NCBI RefSeq assembly: GCF_025685605.1
Contig: NZ_JAGTUT010000001.1
Coordinates: forward strand, 1,612,001 to 1,676,000
Source: Granulicella arctica
GTDB taxonomy: Bacteria; Acidobacteriota; Terriglobia; Terriglobales; Acidobacteriaceae
Direction: 5' to 3'
DNA length: 64,000 bases
In this document: positions 1-8,123 of the stretch, piece by piece
Layout: each line of letters begins with the position of its first letter
How positions within the stretch are numbered: position 1 is the first letter of the stretch
The notes under the pieces: generated by a model
The model's database searches: none
What the model was told of the DNA's origin: nothing
What the model saw: only the letters and a program-made list of their open reading frames with translations
Position numbers and translations under genes: made by a program

Positions 1-2
1 GC

Positions 3-2711
3 GCAAACGTCCAGATTACCTCGAAGACCGGAAGCAACCAGTACCATGGCAGTCTGTTCTTCCGGGCGAGCCGCCCCGGCCTTAACGCCTACCAACGGTA
101 CAACGGTGCCGGCACCTTCAATTCAGGAACTCCTTCGGACCGTGGTCTACTCCGCGACACCACCTTTGCGAATCAGTATGGCGGCAGCGTCGGTGGCCCC
201 ATCCTTCATGACAAGCTTTTCGCCTTCTTCGCTTACGAGACGCAGCGCGGAAATACCGTGGCGACTGCAACTGGCTGGTACGAGACTGCCGCCTTCCGTG
301 GTCTTGCCCCCGCTGGCAGTATCGCTTCGACCTACCTGAACTTTCCCGGCGGAGCAGTCTCCGCCTCGTCACTCGTCAACCAGACCTGCAGCCAGGCTGG
401 CTTTACCGAGGGACAGAACTGCCGCACCATCGCCGGACAGGGTCTCAACCTCGGCTCACCCATCAACGGAGGGCTTGGGCAGCAGGATCTCACCTGGCAG
501 AGCACCACGAACCCAGGAATTGGGGGCGGCCTCACCAATACTCCCGACATCGCCCTTTACAGCACCCTGAACCCGACCAACCAGACCGCCGCTCAATACA
601 ACGGTCGTATGGATGGTGATGTCACCAAGAGGGATCACATCGCCTTTGCCATCTACTGGGTTCCGCTCTCCAAGGTGAACTACAACGGAACCGCGCGCGC
701 CTACAACCTCTTCAACCACAGCCAGATCAACGACGCTTATTCCGTTATTTACAACCATGTGTTCTCGCCGACGTTTCTGAACGAAGCTCGCGCAAATGAT
801 GCTGGCTATCGCTGGAATGAAGTTGCAACGAATCCGCAGGCACCATTCGGTCTTCCCCAATCGCAGGTCGATGGGCTGGCGAACATCTCCGGCAGCAATC
901 AACTTAGCTTTTTCGGTGCAGGCGGCCCCAGTAACCTGAATCAGCACACCTTCACCTACAAGGACGTTGCCACCAAGATCCTAAGCAATCACACTGTCAA
1001 ATTTGGCGGCGATGTGACCCGCCTCTATTACCTCAACAATCCGACCTACGCGGCCCGCCCAAGCTATAACTTCTATAACATCTGGGACTTTCTCAACGAC
1101 GCGCCGCACAGTGAGTCTGGCAGCTTCGATTCGGCCACCGGTACCCCTACCACCAACCGTCAGGACACCAGAGAAGACCTCTACGGCTTCTTTATTCAGG
1201 ACGACTGGAAGGTGCGACAGAATCTCACCATCAATGCTGGTATTCGCTACTCCTACTTTGGACCCTTCTCATCCAAGCAGAACAACCTTGGTGTTGTGCA
1301 ACTTGGATCTGGAGCAACAACTTACACGGGTCTCTCGATCCGTCGTGGCGGGAACCTGACCAACGCGCAGAAGGGTAACTTTGGACCGCAGATCGGCTTT
1401 GCTTACAGCCCGGACATGTTCCATGGCAAAGCAGTTGTTCGTGGAGGCTTTGGGCTGAACTATAACCAAAGCGAGATCGCAATCTCCGGCAACTCTGGCA
1501 ACAATCCACCGTACATCTTCAATGCGAACTTCAATAGCAGCAGCATCAATAACGGCGTAGCCACCATCGATCCGCGCATCCGCTACGGAATTGGCAGTTC
1601 CCCCACATCACTTTACGGCTATGCTTCGAACCCGAATGCCGTGACCGCCTTCAATGCCGCGAACCTGCCGCTGTCAGGAGGCGTTGCGGTTACAGCATTC
1701 CAGGCAAATCAGCCGACGATCTACACCGAACATTTCTCCCTCGATACGCAGTTTGACCTCGGTCACCAGATGGTCGCCACCGTTGGCTACCAGGGCAGTC
1801 TGGGTCATCACCAGATCGTGCAATCGCAACTTTACGTCAACGCCTTTGCCGCTGGACAGGCACAGAACCCCCTGGTCCAGAACGTCGACTACTACGCCAA
1901 CACGGGCGCCTCCAACAACAACTCACTCCTGCTCGGCCTGAAGCACAACATGGCGCATCACTTCATGTTCGACGCCGAGTTTGCATACGCCAAGACGATG
2001 GATACTGGATCCTTCCCATACTACGAAGATCCTTATCCCTACCGTCCAGATCTTGCCTATGGCCGCTCCGACTTCAACTACGGAAAGGCTCTCAAGATCT
2101 ACGGCCTCTGGCAGCCGGTCTTCTTCCATGGCAACAGCTTGCTGTCGAAGCTTGCTGATGGCTTCTCCTTCAGCGGCATCTACAACATCCACACGGGCTT
2201 CCCCTTCACCCCGACCTACAACGTCTCCGGTGGAAACCTCTACTACGGCTCGAGCGGTTATAGCTCTCTGCGCCCCACCTACATCGGTAGCAAGAATCTT
2301 GACAGCAGCAACAATGCCTTCGAGATAAAAGGTACGAACACCAACTATCCCGGCAATGCGAATGTCACCACGACCTCACCGTACTTCATCAATCCAACGG
2401 CTCCGGTCGCACCGGGTGGTGGTTTCGCAACCGGTCTGCCTTCCCTCCCTGGGATGGCACGTAACTCCTTCAACGGTCCCGGATATCAGGATGTCGATGC
2501 TACGGTCACCAAGTCGTTCGGCCTTCCAAATGGCCGGGTGATCGGGGAGCATGCCGCCATCGAAATTCGCGCTGACGCCTTCAATCTCTTCAACCAGACC
2601 AACCTGAACAACAGCTCGATCGTCACCAACATCCTGACCCCAACCTTCGGTCAGGCCCAAAGTGGCCTCGCCGGCAGAAACGTCAACCTGCAGGCACGGT
2701 TCAGCTTCTAG
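3..2711 (+). CDS. Oar-type TonB-dependent receptor, 5' end cut by the window
   Basis: This is the plug and beta-barrel part of a large outer-membrane receptor of the Oar kind, which imports large ligands using TonB energy. The reading frame is open from the first codon of the window, so the N-terminal signal and carboxypeptidase-regulatory-like domain lie upstream. The first visible residues (SKTGSNQYHGSLFF) match the plug segment seen in the other two receptors of this window. Long Asn/Tyr/Gly-rich beta-strand segments follow, and the protein ends in Phe (QARFSF), the usual C-terminal signature of outer-membrane barrels. The ligand cannot be read from sequence. A strong hairpin follows the stop codon. 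Confidence 0.9.
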   Translation, partial: ANVQITSKTGSNQYHGSLFFRASRPGLNAYQRYNGAGTFNSGTPSDRGLLRDTTFANQYGGSVGGPILHDKLFAFFAYETQRGNTVATATGWYETAAFRGLAPAGSIASTYLNFPGGAVSASSLVNQTCSQAGFTEGQNCRTIAGQGLNLGSPINGGLGQQDLTWQSTTNPGIGGGLTNTPDIALYSTLNPTNQTAAQYNGRMDGDVTKRDHIAFAIYWVPLSKVNYNGTARAYNLFNHSQINDAYSVIYNHVFSPTFLNEARANDAGYRWNEVATNPQAPFGLPQSQVDGLANISGSNQLSFFGAGGPSNLNQHTFTYKDVATKILSNHTVKFGGDVTRLYYLNNPTYAARPSYNFYNIWDFLNDAPHSESGSFDSATGTPTTNRQDTREDLYGFFIQDDWKVRQNLTINAGIRYSYFGPFSSKQNNLGVVQLGSGATTYTGLSIRRGGNLTNAQKGNFGPQIGFAYSPDMFHGKAVVRGGFGLNYNQSEIAISGNSGNNPPYIFNANFNSSSINNGVATIDPRIRYGIGSSPTSLYGYASNPNAVTAFNAANLPLSGGVAVTAFQANQPTIYTEHFSLDTQFDLGHQMVATVGYQGSLGHHQIVQSQLYVNAFAAGQAQNPLVQNVDYYANTGASNNNSLLLGLKHNMAHHFMFDAEFAYAKTMDTGSFPYYEDPYPYRPDLAYGRSDFNYGKALKIYGLWQPVFFHGNSLLSKLADGFSFSGIYNIHTGFPFTPTYNVSGGNLYYGSSGYSSLRPTYIGSKNLDSSNNAFEIKGTNTNYPGNANVTTTSPYFINPTAPVAPGGGFATGLPSLPGMARNSFNGPGYQDVDATVTKSFGLPNGRVIGEHAAIEIRADAFNLFNQTNLNNSSIVTNILTPTFGQAQSGLAGRNVNLQARFSF

Positions 2712-2729
2712 AAGCTCCTGCACTAAGAC

Positions 2730-2763
2730 GAAGGGCGCCCAAGCCGGGCGCCCTTCGCCTTTA
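2730..2763 (+). terminator. Rho-independent terminator after the receptor gene
   Basis: A perfect 11-bp inverted repeat (GAAGGGCGCCC / GGGCGCCCTTC) with a 5-base loop lies 18 bases after the receptor stop codon and is followed by a short T run. It sits between convergent genes and may serve both strands. Confidence 0.75.
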
Positions 2764-2786
2764 ATCCATGGCTAACTTTTTGCCTG

Positions 2787-3557
2787 TTAGCCAAGGTGGC
2801 GAACACCACTGATGGCCGTCGAAATGGCCACGCTAGCCGCCTTCAGTCCCGCCATCACCTGCTGTTTGCTGATCTCCGCAACCTTGCGGTGAATGTACGG
2901 AATGGTCAGCGCGGCGATCGCCAACCCCGCACCATCCACAACCGGAAAGCTGATATCCGTGATGCCATCCACTTCGTGGCTCGGCCGGTCTTCGTAGCCC
3001 AGCCGCCGAATCTCAGCAAGGTGCGCAGCAAAGTTCTTCGGCATCGGCCGCCCGATATCTTCTTTCCATTCGGCGAGCGCGCGTTGACGAGTCGCCTCAG
3101 CGCAGCACGCAAGAATGACGTAGCCGCTCGCTCCGTGGGTGAGCGGACTCCGCGATCCCGGCTTCACATGAAAGCCCGTTCCGCTTGGCGCATTGACCTG
3201 CCCCAGAATGACAAAGTGGCTGCGTTCCAGCACCGCAAGATGGCAGGACTGCAGTGTCTTCTCCGCCAGTCGATGCATCACCGGCAGCGCCTCCGAGAGC
3301 AGCCGCTCCGTCGGCGGGTGCTCCGTTGCCAGTTGAAAGAGCTTCATGGTCAGCGTGTAGCGGTCGTCCGGCTGCCGAACGATGTAGCTGCGTTTTTCGA
3401 GACTATGCAGCGTGCGGAAGATCTCCGACACGCTGCGTCCCAGTTCGCGGGCAATCTCACTCTTCGTCAATCCCCGCTCACGCCGCGCAAGCAGCTCGAG
3501 CACGTCGAGGCCCTTCTCCATCGCCGGCGCTGCATAGTTCGAACTTTTCTCAACCAT
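2787..3557 (-). CDS. IclR-family transcriptional regulator
   Basis: A 256-residue regulator of the IclR family. A winged helix-turn-helix is visible at about residues 14-65 (GLDVLELL, then LTKSEIARELG and SEIFRTLHSLEK), followed by the IclR effector domain (HLAVLERSHFVILGQ, SPLTHGASGYVIL, DISFPVVDG). The frame stays open further upstream to 3761, but that would run into the dehydrogenase gene. ATG 3557 is preceded by AAGGA at good spacing and gives the family's usual length. It lies 7 bases after the dehydrogenase stop, so the two are co-transcribed. By context it probably controls the fuconate dehydratase and dehydrogenase genes; this is inferred. Confidence 0.88.
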   Translation of the reverse strand: MVEKSSNYAAPAMEKGLDVLELLARRERGLTKSEIARELGRSVSEIFRTLHSLEKRSYIVRQPDDRYTLTMKLFQLATEHPPTERLLSEALPVMHRLAEKTLQSCHLAVLERSHFVILGQVNAPSGTGFHVKPGSRSPLTHGASGYVILACCAEATRQRALAEWKEDIGRPMPKNFAAHLAEIRRLGYEDRPSHEVDGITDISFPVVDGAGLAIAALTIPYIHRKVAEISKQQVMAGLKAASVAISTAISGVRHLG

Positions 3558-3564
3558 AAGATCC

Positions 3565-4326
3565 TTAGCGAAGATTACAGAAGCCGCCGTCCAGTGGATA
3601 GTCGACTCCGGTAACAAATGCAGCCGCGTCCGAGCAGAGATACAGGGCCAGCATGGCAACCTCCTCCGGCTGCCCCATTCGGCCGATCGGCTGTGCCGCC
3701 GAAAGTCGTGCCATGGCCTCCGCCTCGTGTCCTGGATAGGTTCGAGCCACAAACCCATCAACGAACGGGGTGTGGACCCGCGCGGGCGAGATGCAGTTAC
3801 AGCGAATCTTGCCGAGATAGTCGCGCGCCACCGAAAGCGTCATTGACAGCACCGCGCCCTTCGTCATCGAATACGCAAACCGGTCAGTCAGCCCGGCTGT
3901 CGCTGCAATCGACGCCATGTTGAGAATCGTTCCCGAACTCTTCTCGAGGAAAGGCAGCGCCGCCTGCATCGCGAGGTAGGTTCCTCGGACGTTCACCTGG
4001 TACACGCGATCAAAGTCTGCATCGGTCGTGCTCGCCAGGGTTCCGACATGCGCGACGCCCGCGCTGTTTACCAGGATGTCGATCGGGCCGCCCTTCGCAA
4101 TCGCCGCAAATGCCGCTTCGACGCTTATGCGATCCGCCACATTGCAGTCCCATCCAGAGGCTTCCGCTCCGAGCAGTGCCGCGGACTTCCGGGCGTTGTC
4201 ACCGTTCAGGTCGACGATACAAACCTGCGCACCGTTCTCCGCGAACTCCTTAGCAATCGCCCCGCCAATCCCGCTGGCCCCGCCCGTGATCACTGCCCGC
4301 TTCCCATCTAATCGAAACTTGCTCAT
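3565..4326 (-). CDS. Short-chain dehydrogenase, probable L-fucose pathway step
   Basis: A 253-residue classical SDR oxidoreductase. The NAD(P)-binding TGGASGIG motif is at about residue 14, NSAG at about 87, and the catalytic Ser-Tyr-Lys set appears as NMASIAA and YSMTK. The protein ends with the typical VTGVDYPLDGG segment. It is transcribed divergently from a fuconate dehydratase and directly ahead of an IclR regulator. In the non-phosphorylated L-fucose route, SDR enzymes act as L-fucose dehydrogenase and as 2-keto-3-deoxy-L-fuconate dehydrogenase. The context fits the second best, but the substrate cannot be fixed from sequence. Confidence 0.85.
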   Translation of the reverse strand: MSKFRLDGKRAVITGGASGIGGAIAKEFAENGAQVCIVDLNGDNARKSAALLGAEASGWDCNVADRISVEAAFAAIAKGGPIDILVNSAGVAHVGTLASTTDADFDRVYQVNVRGTYLAMQAALPFLEKSSGTILNMASIAATAGLTDRFAYSMTKGAVLSMTLSVARDYLGKIRCNCISPARVHTPFVDGFVARTYPGHEAEAMARLSAAQPIGRMGQPEEVAMLALYLCSDAAAFVTGVDYPLDGGFCNLR

Positions 4327-4374
4327 CGATCCTCCTGCCTATCGTTCCAAAGTGTGTTTTCATTAACGGACTAC

Positions 4375-4394
4375 TATGTTCGCTTATAAACATA
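4375..4394. promoter_or_regulatory. Candidate operator between the divergent fucose-pathway genes
   Basis: The 99-bp divergent gap holds the inverted repeat TATGTT-8-AACATA. It overlaps two direct copies of a CGCTTA(n)ACAT-like element, at about 4381-4392 and 4396-4406. Its position, between the divergent starts of the SDR and the dehydratase, suits binding by the adjacent IclR protein. No binding site is proven; the assignment is by position and symmetry only. Confidence 0.35.
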
Positions 4395-4425
4395 TGCGCT
4401 TACACATCACATTGGAGAGTTTAAG

Positions 4426-5724
4426 ATGAACGATTGCGTGATCACCGGAATTCGAGTCGTCGATCTCCGCTTTCCGACCTCCCTGCACAACATCGGCTCT
4501 GACGCGGTCAATAAAGATCCCGACTACTCCGCCGCTTATTGCATCCTCGAGACCGATTCAGCCTTCGAAGGCCACGGTTTGACCTTTACACTTGGCCGAG
4601 GCACTGAACTCTGCGTCACAGCGCTCGAATATCTGGGCCGCTTCGTCAAAGGCCGCAAGCTGTCCACCATCACCGAGGACTTCGCCGCCTTCTCCCGATC
4701 CCTCACCGACGACTCGCAGTTCCGCTGGCTCGGCCCCGAGAAGGGCGTCATCCACCTCGCCACCGGCGCACTCATCAACGCCGTCTGGGACCTTTACGCC
4801 AAGCTCGAAGGCAAGCCGCTCTGGAAGCTGCTCGCCGACATGGAACCCGAACAGCTTGTCTCCGCCATCGAGTTCCGCTACATCGACGATGTGCTAAGCC
4901 GCTCCGACGCGCTCAACATCCTGCGCGCTCGCAAGTCCGGACAGGCCGAACGGCTGGCGCAACTTCAATCTGAAGGTTACCCCGCGTACACCACCTCGGT
5001 TGGCTGGTTTGGCTTTAGCGACGACAAGATTCGCCGCCTCTGCAAGGAAGCGCTCGCCGAAGGCTGGACGCACTTCAAGCTCAAAGTTGGCGGCATTGCT
5101 GCCGACGATCTCCGGCGCGGCCACATCGTCCGCGAAGAGATTGGCTGGACCAACAAGCTCATGGTCGACGCCAACCAGCGCTGGGGCGTCGAGGAAGCCA
5201 TCAGCCGAACCAACGCTCTCGCCGAACTCGACCCCTGGTGGATGGAAGAGCCGACGAACCCCGACGACATCCTCGGTCACGCCCGCATCCGCCGCGAAGT
5301 CTCACCCATCCGCATCGCGACCGGCGAACACTGTCAGAACCGCATCATGTTCAAGCAACTTATGCAGGCCGGAGCGATCGACGTCTGCCAGATTGATAGC
5401 TGCCGCGTCGCTGGCGTCAACGAGAACCTCGCCATCATGCTGATGGCCGCGAAGTTCGGCATTCCTGTCTGCCCCCATGCAGGCGGCGTCGGGCTTTGCG
5501 AATACGTGCAACACCTCGCTATCTTCGACTTCCTCTCCGTCTCCGGCTTGCTGGAGAACCGCGTCGTCGAATATGTCGAGCATCTGCACGAACACTTCCT
5601 CAACCCCGTTCAGGTCAGAAACGGCCGCTATCTCGTTCCCGAAGCTCCCGGCTACAGCATCGAGATCTTCCCGGAGACTCTCCGTAACTTTGCCTTTCCG
5701 GGTGGGGCTATCTGGGCAAAATAG
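4426..5724 (+). CDS. fucD: L-fuconate dehydratase (enolase superfamily)
   Basis: A 432-residue member of the mandelate racemase branch of the enolase superfamily. It dehydrates L-fuconate to 2-keto-3-deoxy-L-fuconate, a step of the non-phosphorylated L-fucose pathway. The active-site residues are all visible: Lys218 and Lys220 in FKLK, metal ligands Asp248 (MVDANQRW), Glu274 (MEEPTNPDD) and Glu301 (ATGEH), and His351 (CPHAGGVGLCEYVQH). As I recall the family, this numbering matches characterised L-fuconate dehydratase exactly. The length is also normal for the family. A GGAG Shine-Dalgarno sits 8 bases before the ATG. The alpha-galactosidase gene follows 31 bases later and may be co-transcribed. 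Confidence 0.92.
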   Translation: MNDCVITGIRVVDLRFPTSLHNIGSDAVNKDPDYSAAYCILETDSAFEGHGLTFTLGRGTELCVTALEYLGRFVKGRKLSTITEDFAAFSRSLTDDSQFRWLGPEKGVIHLATGALINAVWDLYAKLEGKPLWKLLADMEPEQLVSAIEFRYIDDVLSRSDALNILRARKSGQAERLAQLQSEGYPAYTTSVGWFGFSDDKIRRLCKEALAEGWTHFKLKVGGIAADDLRRGHIVREEIGWTNKLMVDANQRWGVEEAISRTNALAELDPWWMEEPTNPDDILGHARIRREVSPIRIATGEHCQNRIMFKQLMQAGAIDVCQIDSCRVAGVNENLAIMLMAAKFGIPVCPHAGGVGLCEYVQHLAIFDFLSVSGLLENRVVEYVEHLHEHFLNPVQVRNGRYLVPEAPGYSIEIFPETLRNFAFPGGAIWAK

Positions 5725-5755
5725 AGCCCTTCTACTCCATCGTTGCGGAATCCAG

Positions 5756-8068
5756 ATGAAGTCGATAGTGTTGCGGATGATTGCATTCAGCATCCTAACG
5801 ACTTCCCGTCGAATATTGGAGAAACTCTTGCGCCTGATTCGCCTCGCCTCACTGCGTTTTGTCCCTCTACTGCTAGTCCTCGTAGCGGCGCAGACTGCTC
5901 TCTCGCAGTCCATTCGCTTTCTCGAGGATAAGAAGCTCTTCGTCCTGCAAGGCGGCCCCGTCTCATACGTCTTCGGGATTAACGAACGCAACGAGCTTCA
6001 ACACGTGTACTGGGGGGGTAAGGTCGTGCGTGACGCCGACTTCCAGCCCGTAAAGTCAACAAGGGAATGGTCAGGATTGGACCTGAGTCAGGCGTATACA
6101 CCGCAGGAATACGCCGGTTGGGGCGCGGGCCTTTACACCGAGCCAGCCCTGAAAGTGACCTGGCCCGACGGGAACCGCGACCTCGTTCTCCATTACGAAA
6201 GCCACAAGATCGCCGGCGACACCTTGAGCGTTCTGCTCAAGGACATCTCCCGGCCGATCTACGTCGAACTCCGCTACACCGTCTATCCAGAGACCGGCCT
6301 GATCGAGCGGCAGTCGCGCATTGAGAATCGCGGCAAGACCCCGTTCTCCATTGAGAGTGCCCAGTCCGCAAATTGGACCCTGCCCGACGCAACCGGCTAC
6401 CGTCTCCGCTCCCTTGGCGGTCGTTGGGCCGGCGAAGATCAACTCGTCGAGACTCCGGTAAAGATGGGGATGCAGGTACTCGAAAGCCGCCGCGGCGGCA
6501 CCAGCCAGCAGTCGAATCCGTGGTTCGCCCTCGATCAAGACGGCAACACCGATCAGGAGCACGGCGACGTCTTCTTCGGCGCCCTCGGCTGGAGCGGTAA
6601 CTGGCGCATCAGCGTCGAAGAGACCTCCATGCATCAGGTTCGCGTCACCGGCGGCTACAACACCTTCGACTTCGCCTATACGCTTGCCCCCGGCGCCTCT
6701 CTTGAAACACCAGCCTTCTACGGCGGCTACACCTCAGGCGGTATCGGCGACGCCTCGCGGATCATGCATCGCTTCGAGCGTACCAAGATCCTGCCCGATG
6801 GCTCCGGCCTGAAGACCCGCCCGGTCCTCTACAACTCATGGGAGGCTACCGAGTTCAAGGTGGACGAAGCCGGTCAGACCGCGCTCGCAGAGAAGGCCGC
6901 CGCCATGGGCATCGAACGTTTCGTCATGGATGACGGCTGGTTCGGTAAGCGCAACGACGACCATGCAGGCCTTGGTGATTGGAACGTCAACCCGGCAAAG
7001 TTTCCCAACGGTCTTGGCTCACTTATCAAGAAGGTGAACTCGCTCGGCATGAGCTTCGGCCTTTGGGTCGAGCCCGAGATGGTCAATCCTGATAGCGATC
7101 TCTACCGCAAGCATCCTGATTGGGCGATGCACTTCGATGGCCGCCCGCGTACCGAAGGCCGCCACCAACTCATGCTCAACCTGGCTCGCGAAGATGTGAA
7201 GGAGTACACCTTCCACTGGCTGGATCAACTGGTCACCAATAACAAGATCTCCTTCCTCAAGTGGGATTACAACCGCAACTTCACCGAGCCCGGCTGGCCC
7301 GAGGTACCTGTCGATCAGCAGAAAAAGATCTGGGTGCAGTTCACGGCGAACTACTACGAGATCCTCGACCGCCTGCGCAAGAAGCACCCCGGCCTCGAAA
7401 TCGAAAGCTGCGCTAGCGGTGGTGGCCGCGTCGATCTCGGCGTGCTGAAACGGACTGACGAAGTCTGGCCCTCCGATAACACCGAGGCCTTCGACCGCCT
7501 CGATATCCAGCGCGGCTTTACCTACGCTTACACCCCTCACATCATGATGGCGTGGGTCACGGATGTCCCCAACTTCAACGGCCGCAGCGTCTCGCTCCAG
7601 TACCGCTTTCTTGTGGCAATGCAGGGCGCGCTCGCTGTCGGCTCAAACCTCAACAAGTCCAGCGATGAGGATCTTGCCGAGTCGAAGCGCTTCGTTGCGG
7701 CATACAAGGAGATCCGTGAGACAGTCCAGAACGGCGCACTCTACCGCCTCACGCCGGCTGCTGACACCAACTTTATCGCCAACGAGTACGCAGCCGAAGA
7801 CGGTAAGCAGGTTGCGGCGTTTGCGTTCCTGCACTCGCAACAGCGTGGTTATGGTGTCTCGCCGCTGCATCTCAGCGGGCTAGATGAACAGGCCGTCTAC
7901 AAGATTCGCGTGATCAAAACACCTCGCAGATCGCCCGATGGGACTGTCGGAGCACTCACCGATATGGGCACACTGAGCGGTGCCTATCTTACCCATCACG
8001 GCCTCGACCTGACACTGCAAGGCGACTACGACAGCGTCTTATACGTATTGGAAAAGGTTGCAAATTGA
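5756..8068 (+). CDS. GH36 alpha-galactosidase, exported
   Basis: A 770-residue glycoside hydrolase family 36 enzyme that removes terminal alpha-galactose. A basic N-terminus and hydrophobic stretch (FVPLLLVLVAAQTALS) form a probable signal peptide. A beta-supersandwich region (about 50-350) precedes the TIM barrel, which opens with YNSWEATEF. The nucleophile is Asp504 (LKWDYNRN) and the acid/base is Asp574 (WPSDNTEA), after the family motif ESCASGGGRVD. The frame is open further upstream into fucD, but ATG 5756 is the first start clear of that gene; ATG 5777 is an alternative. Placement next to fucD suggests that fucose- and galactose-bearing glycans are used together. Confidence 0.92.
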   Translation: MKSIVLRMIAFSILTTSRRILEKLLRLIRLASLRFVPLLLVLVAAQTALSQSIRFLEDKKLFVLQGGPVSYVFGINERNELQHVYWGGKVVRDADFQPVKSTREWSGLDLSQAYTPQEYAGWGAGLYTEPALKVTWPDGNRDLVLHYESHKIAGDTLSVLLKDISRPIYVELRYTVYPETGLIERQSRIENRGKTPFSIESAQSANWTLPDATGYRLRSLGGRWAGEDQLVETPVKMGMQVLESRRGGTSQQSNPWFALDQDGNTDQEHGDVFFGALGWSGNWRISVEETSMHQVRVTGGYNTFDFAYTLAPGASLETPAFYGGYTSGGIGDASRIMHRFERTKILPDGSGLKTRPVLYNSWEATEFKVDEAGQTALAEKAAAMGIERFVMDDGWFGKRNDDHAGLGDWNVNPAKFPNGLGSLIKKVNSLGMSFGLWVEPEMVNPDSDLYRKHPDWAMHFDGRPRTEGRHQLMLNLAREDVKEYTFHWLDQLVTNNKISFLKWDYNRNFTEPGWPEVPVDQQKKIWVQFTANYYEILDRLRKKHPGLEIESCASGGGRVDLGVLKRTDEVWPSDNTEAFDRLDIQRGFTYAYTPHIMMAWVTDVPNFNGRSVSLQYRFLVAMQGALAVGSNLNKSSDEDLAESKRFVAAYKEIRETVQNGALYRLTPAADTNFIANEYAAEDGKQVAAFAFLHSQQRGYGVSPLHLSGLDEQAVYKIRVIKTPRRSPDGTVGALTDMGTLSGAYLTHHGLDLTLQGDYDSVLYVLEKVAN

Positions 8069-8080
8069 CGAGGCAAAATG

Positions 8081-8112
8081 AAAAGGCCCACGCAATCGAG
8101 CGTGGACCTTTT
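8081..8112. terminator. Bidirectional terminator between convergent genes
   Basis: A 13-bp inverted repeat (AAAAGGCCCACGC / GCGTGGACCTTTT, one mismatch) with a 6-base loop lies between the convergent alpha-galactosidase and M28 peptidase genes. The arms end in A4 and T4, so it can stop transcription on both strands. Confidence 0.75.
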
Positions 8113-8123
8113 ACTGCTTGAAC

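Noticed and set aside
2796..3614. A 272-codon plus-strand frame
   Set aside because: It is antisense to the IclR regulator, which has clear helix-turn-helix and effector motifs. The product is Arg-rich and has no motif.
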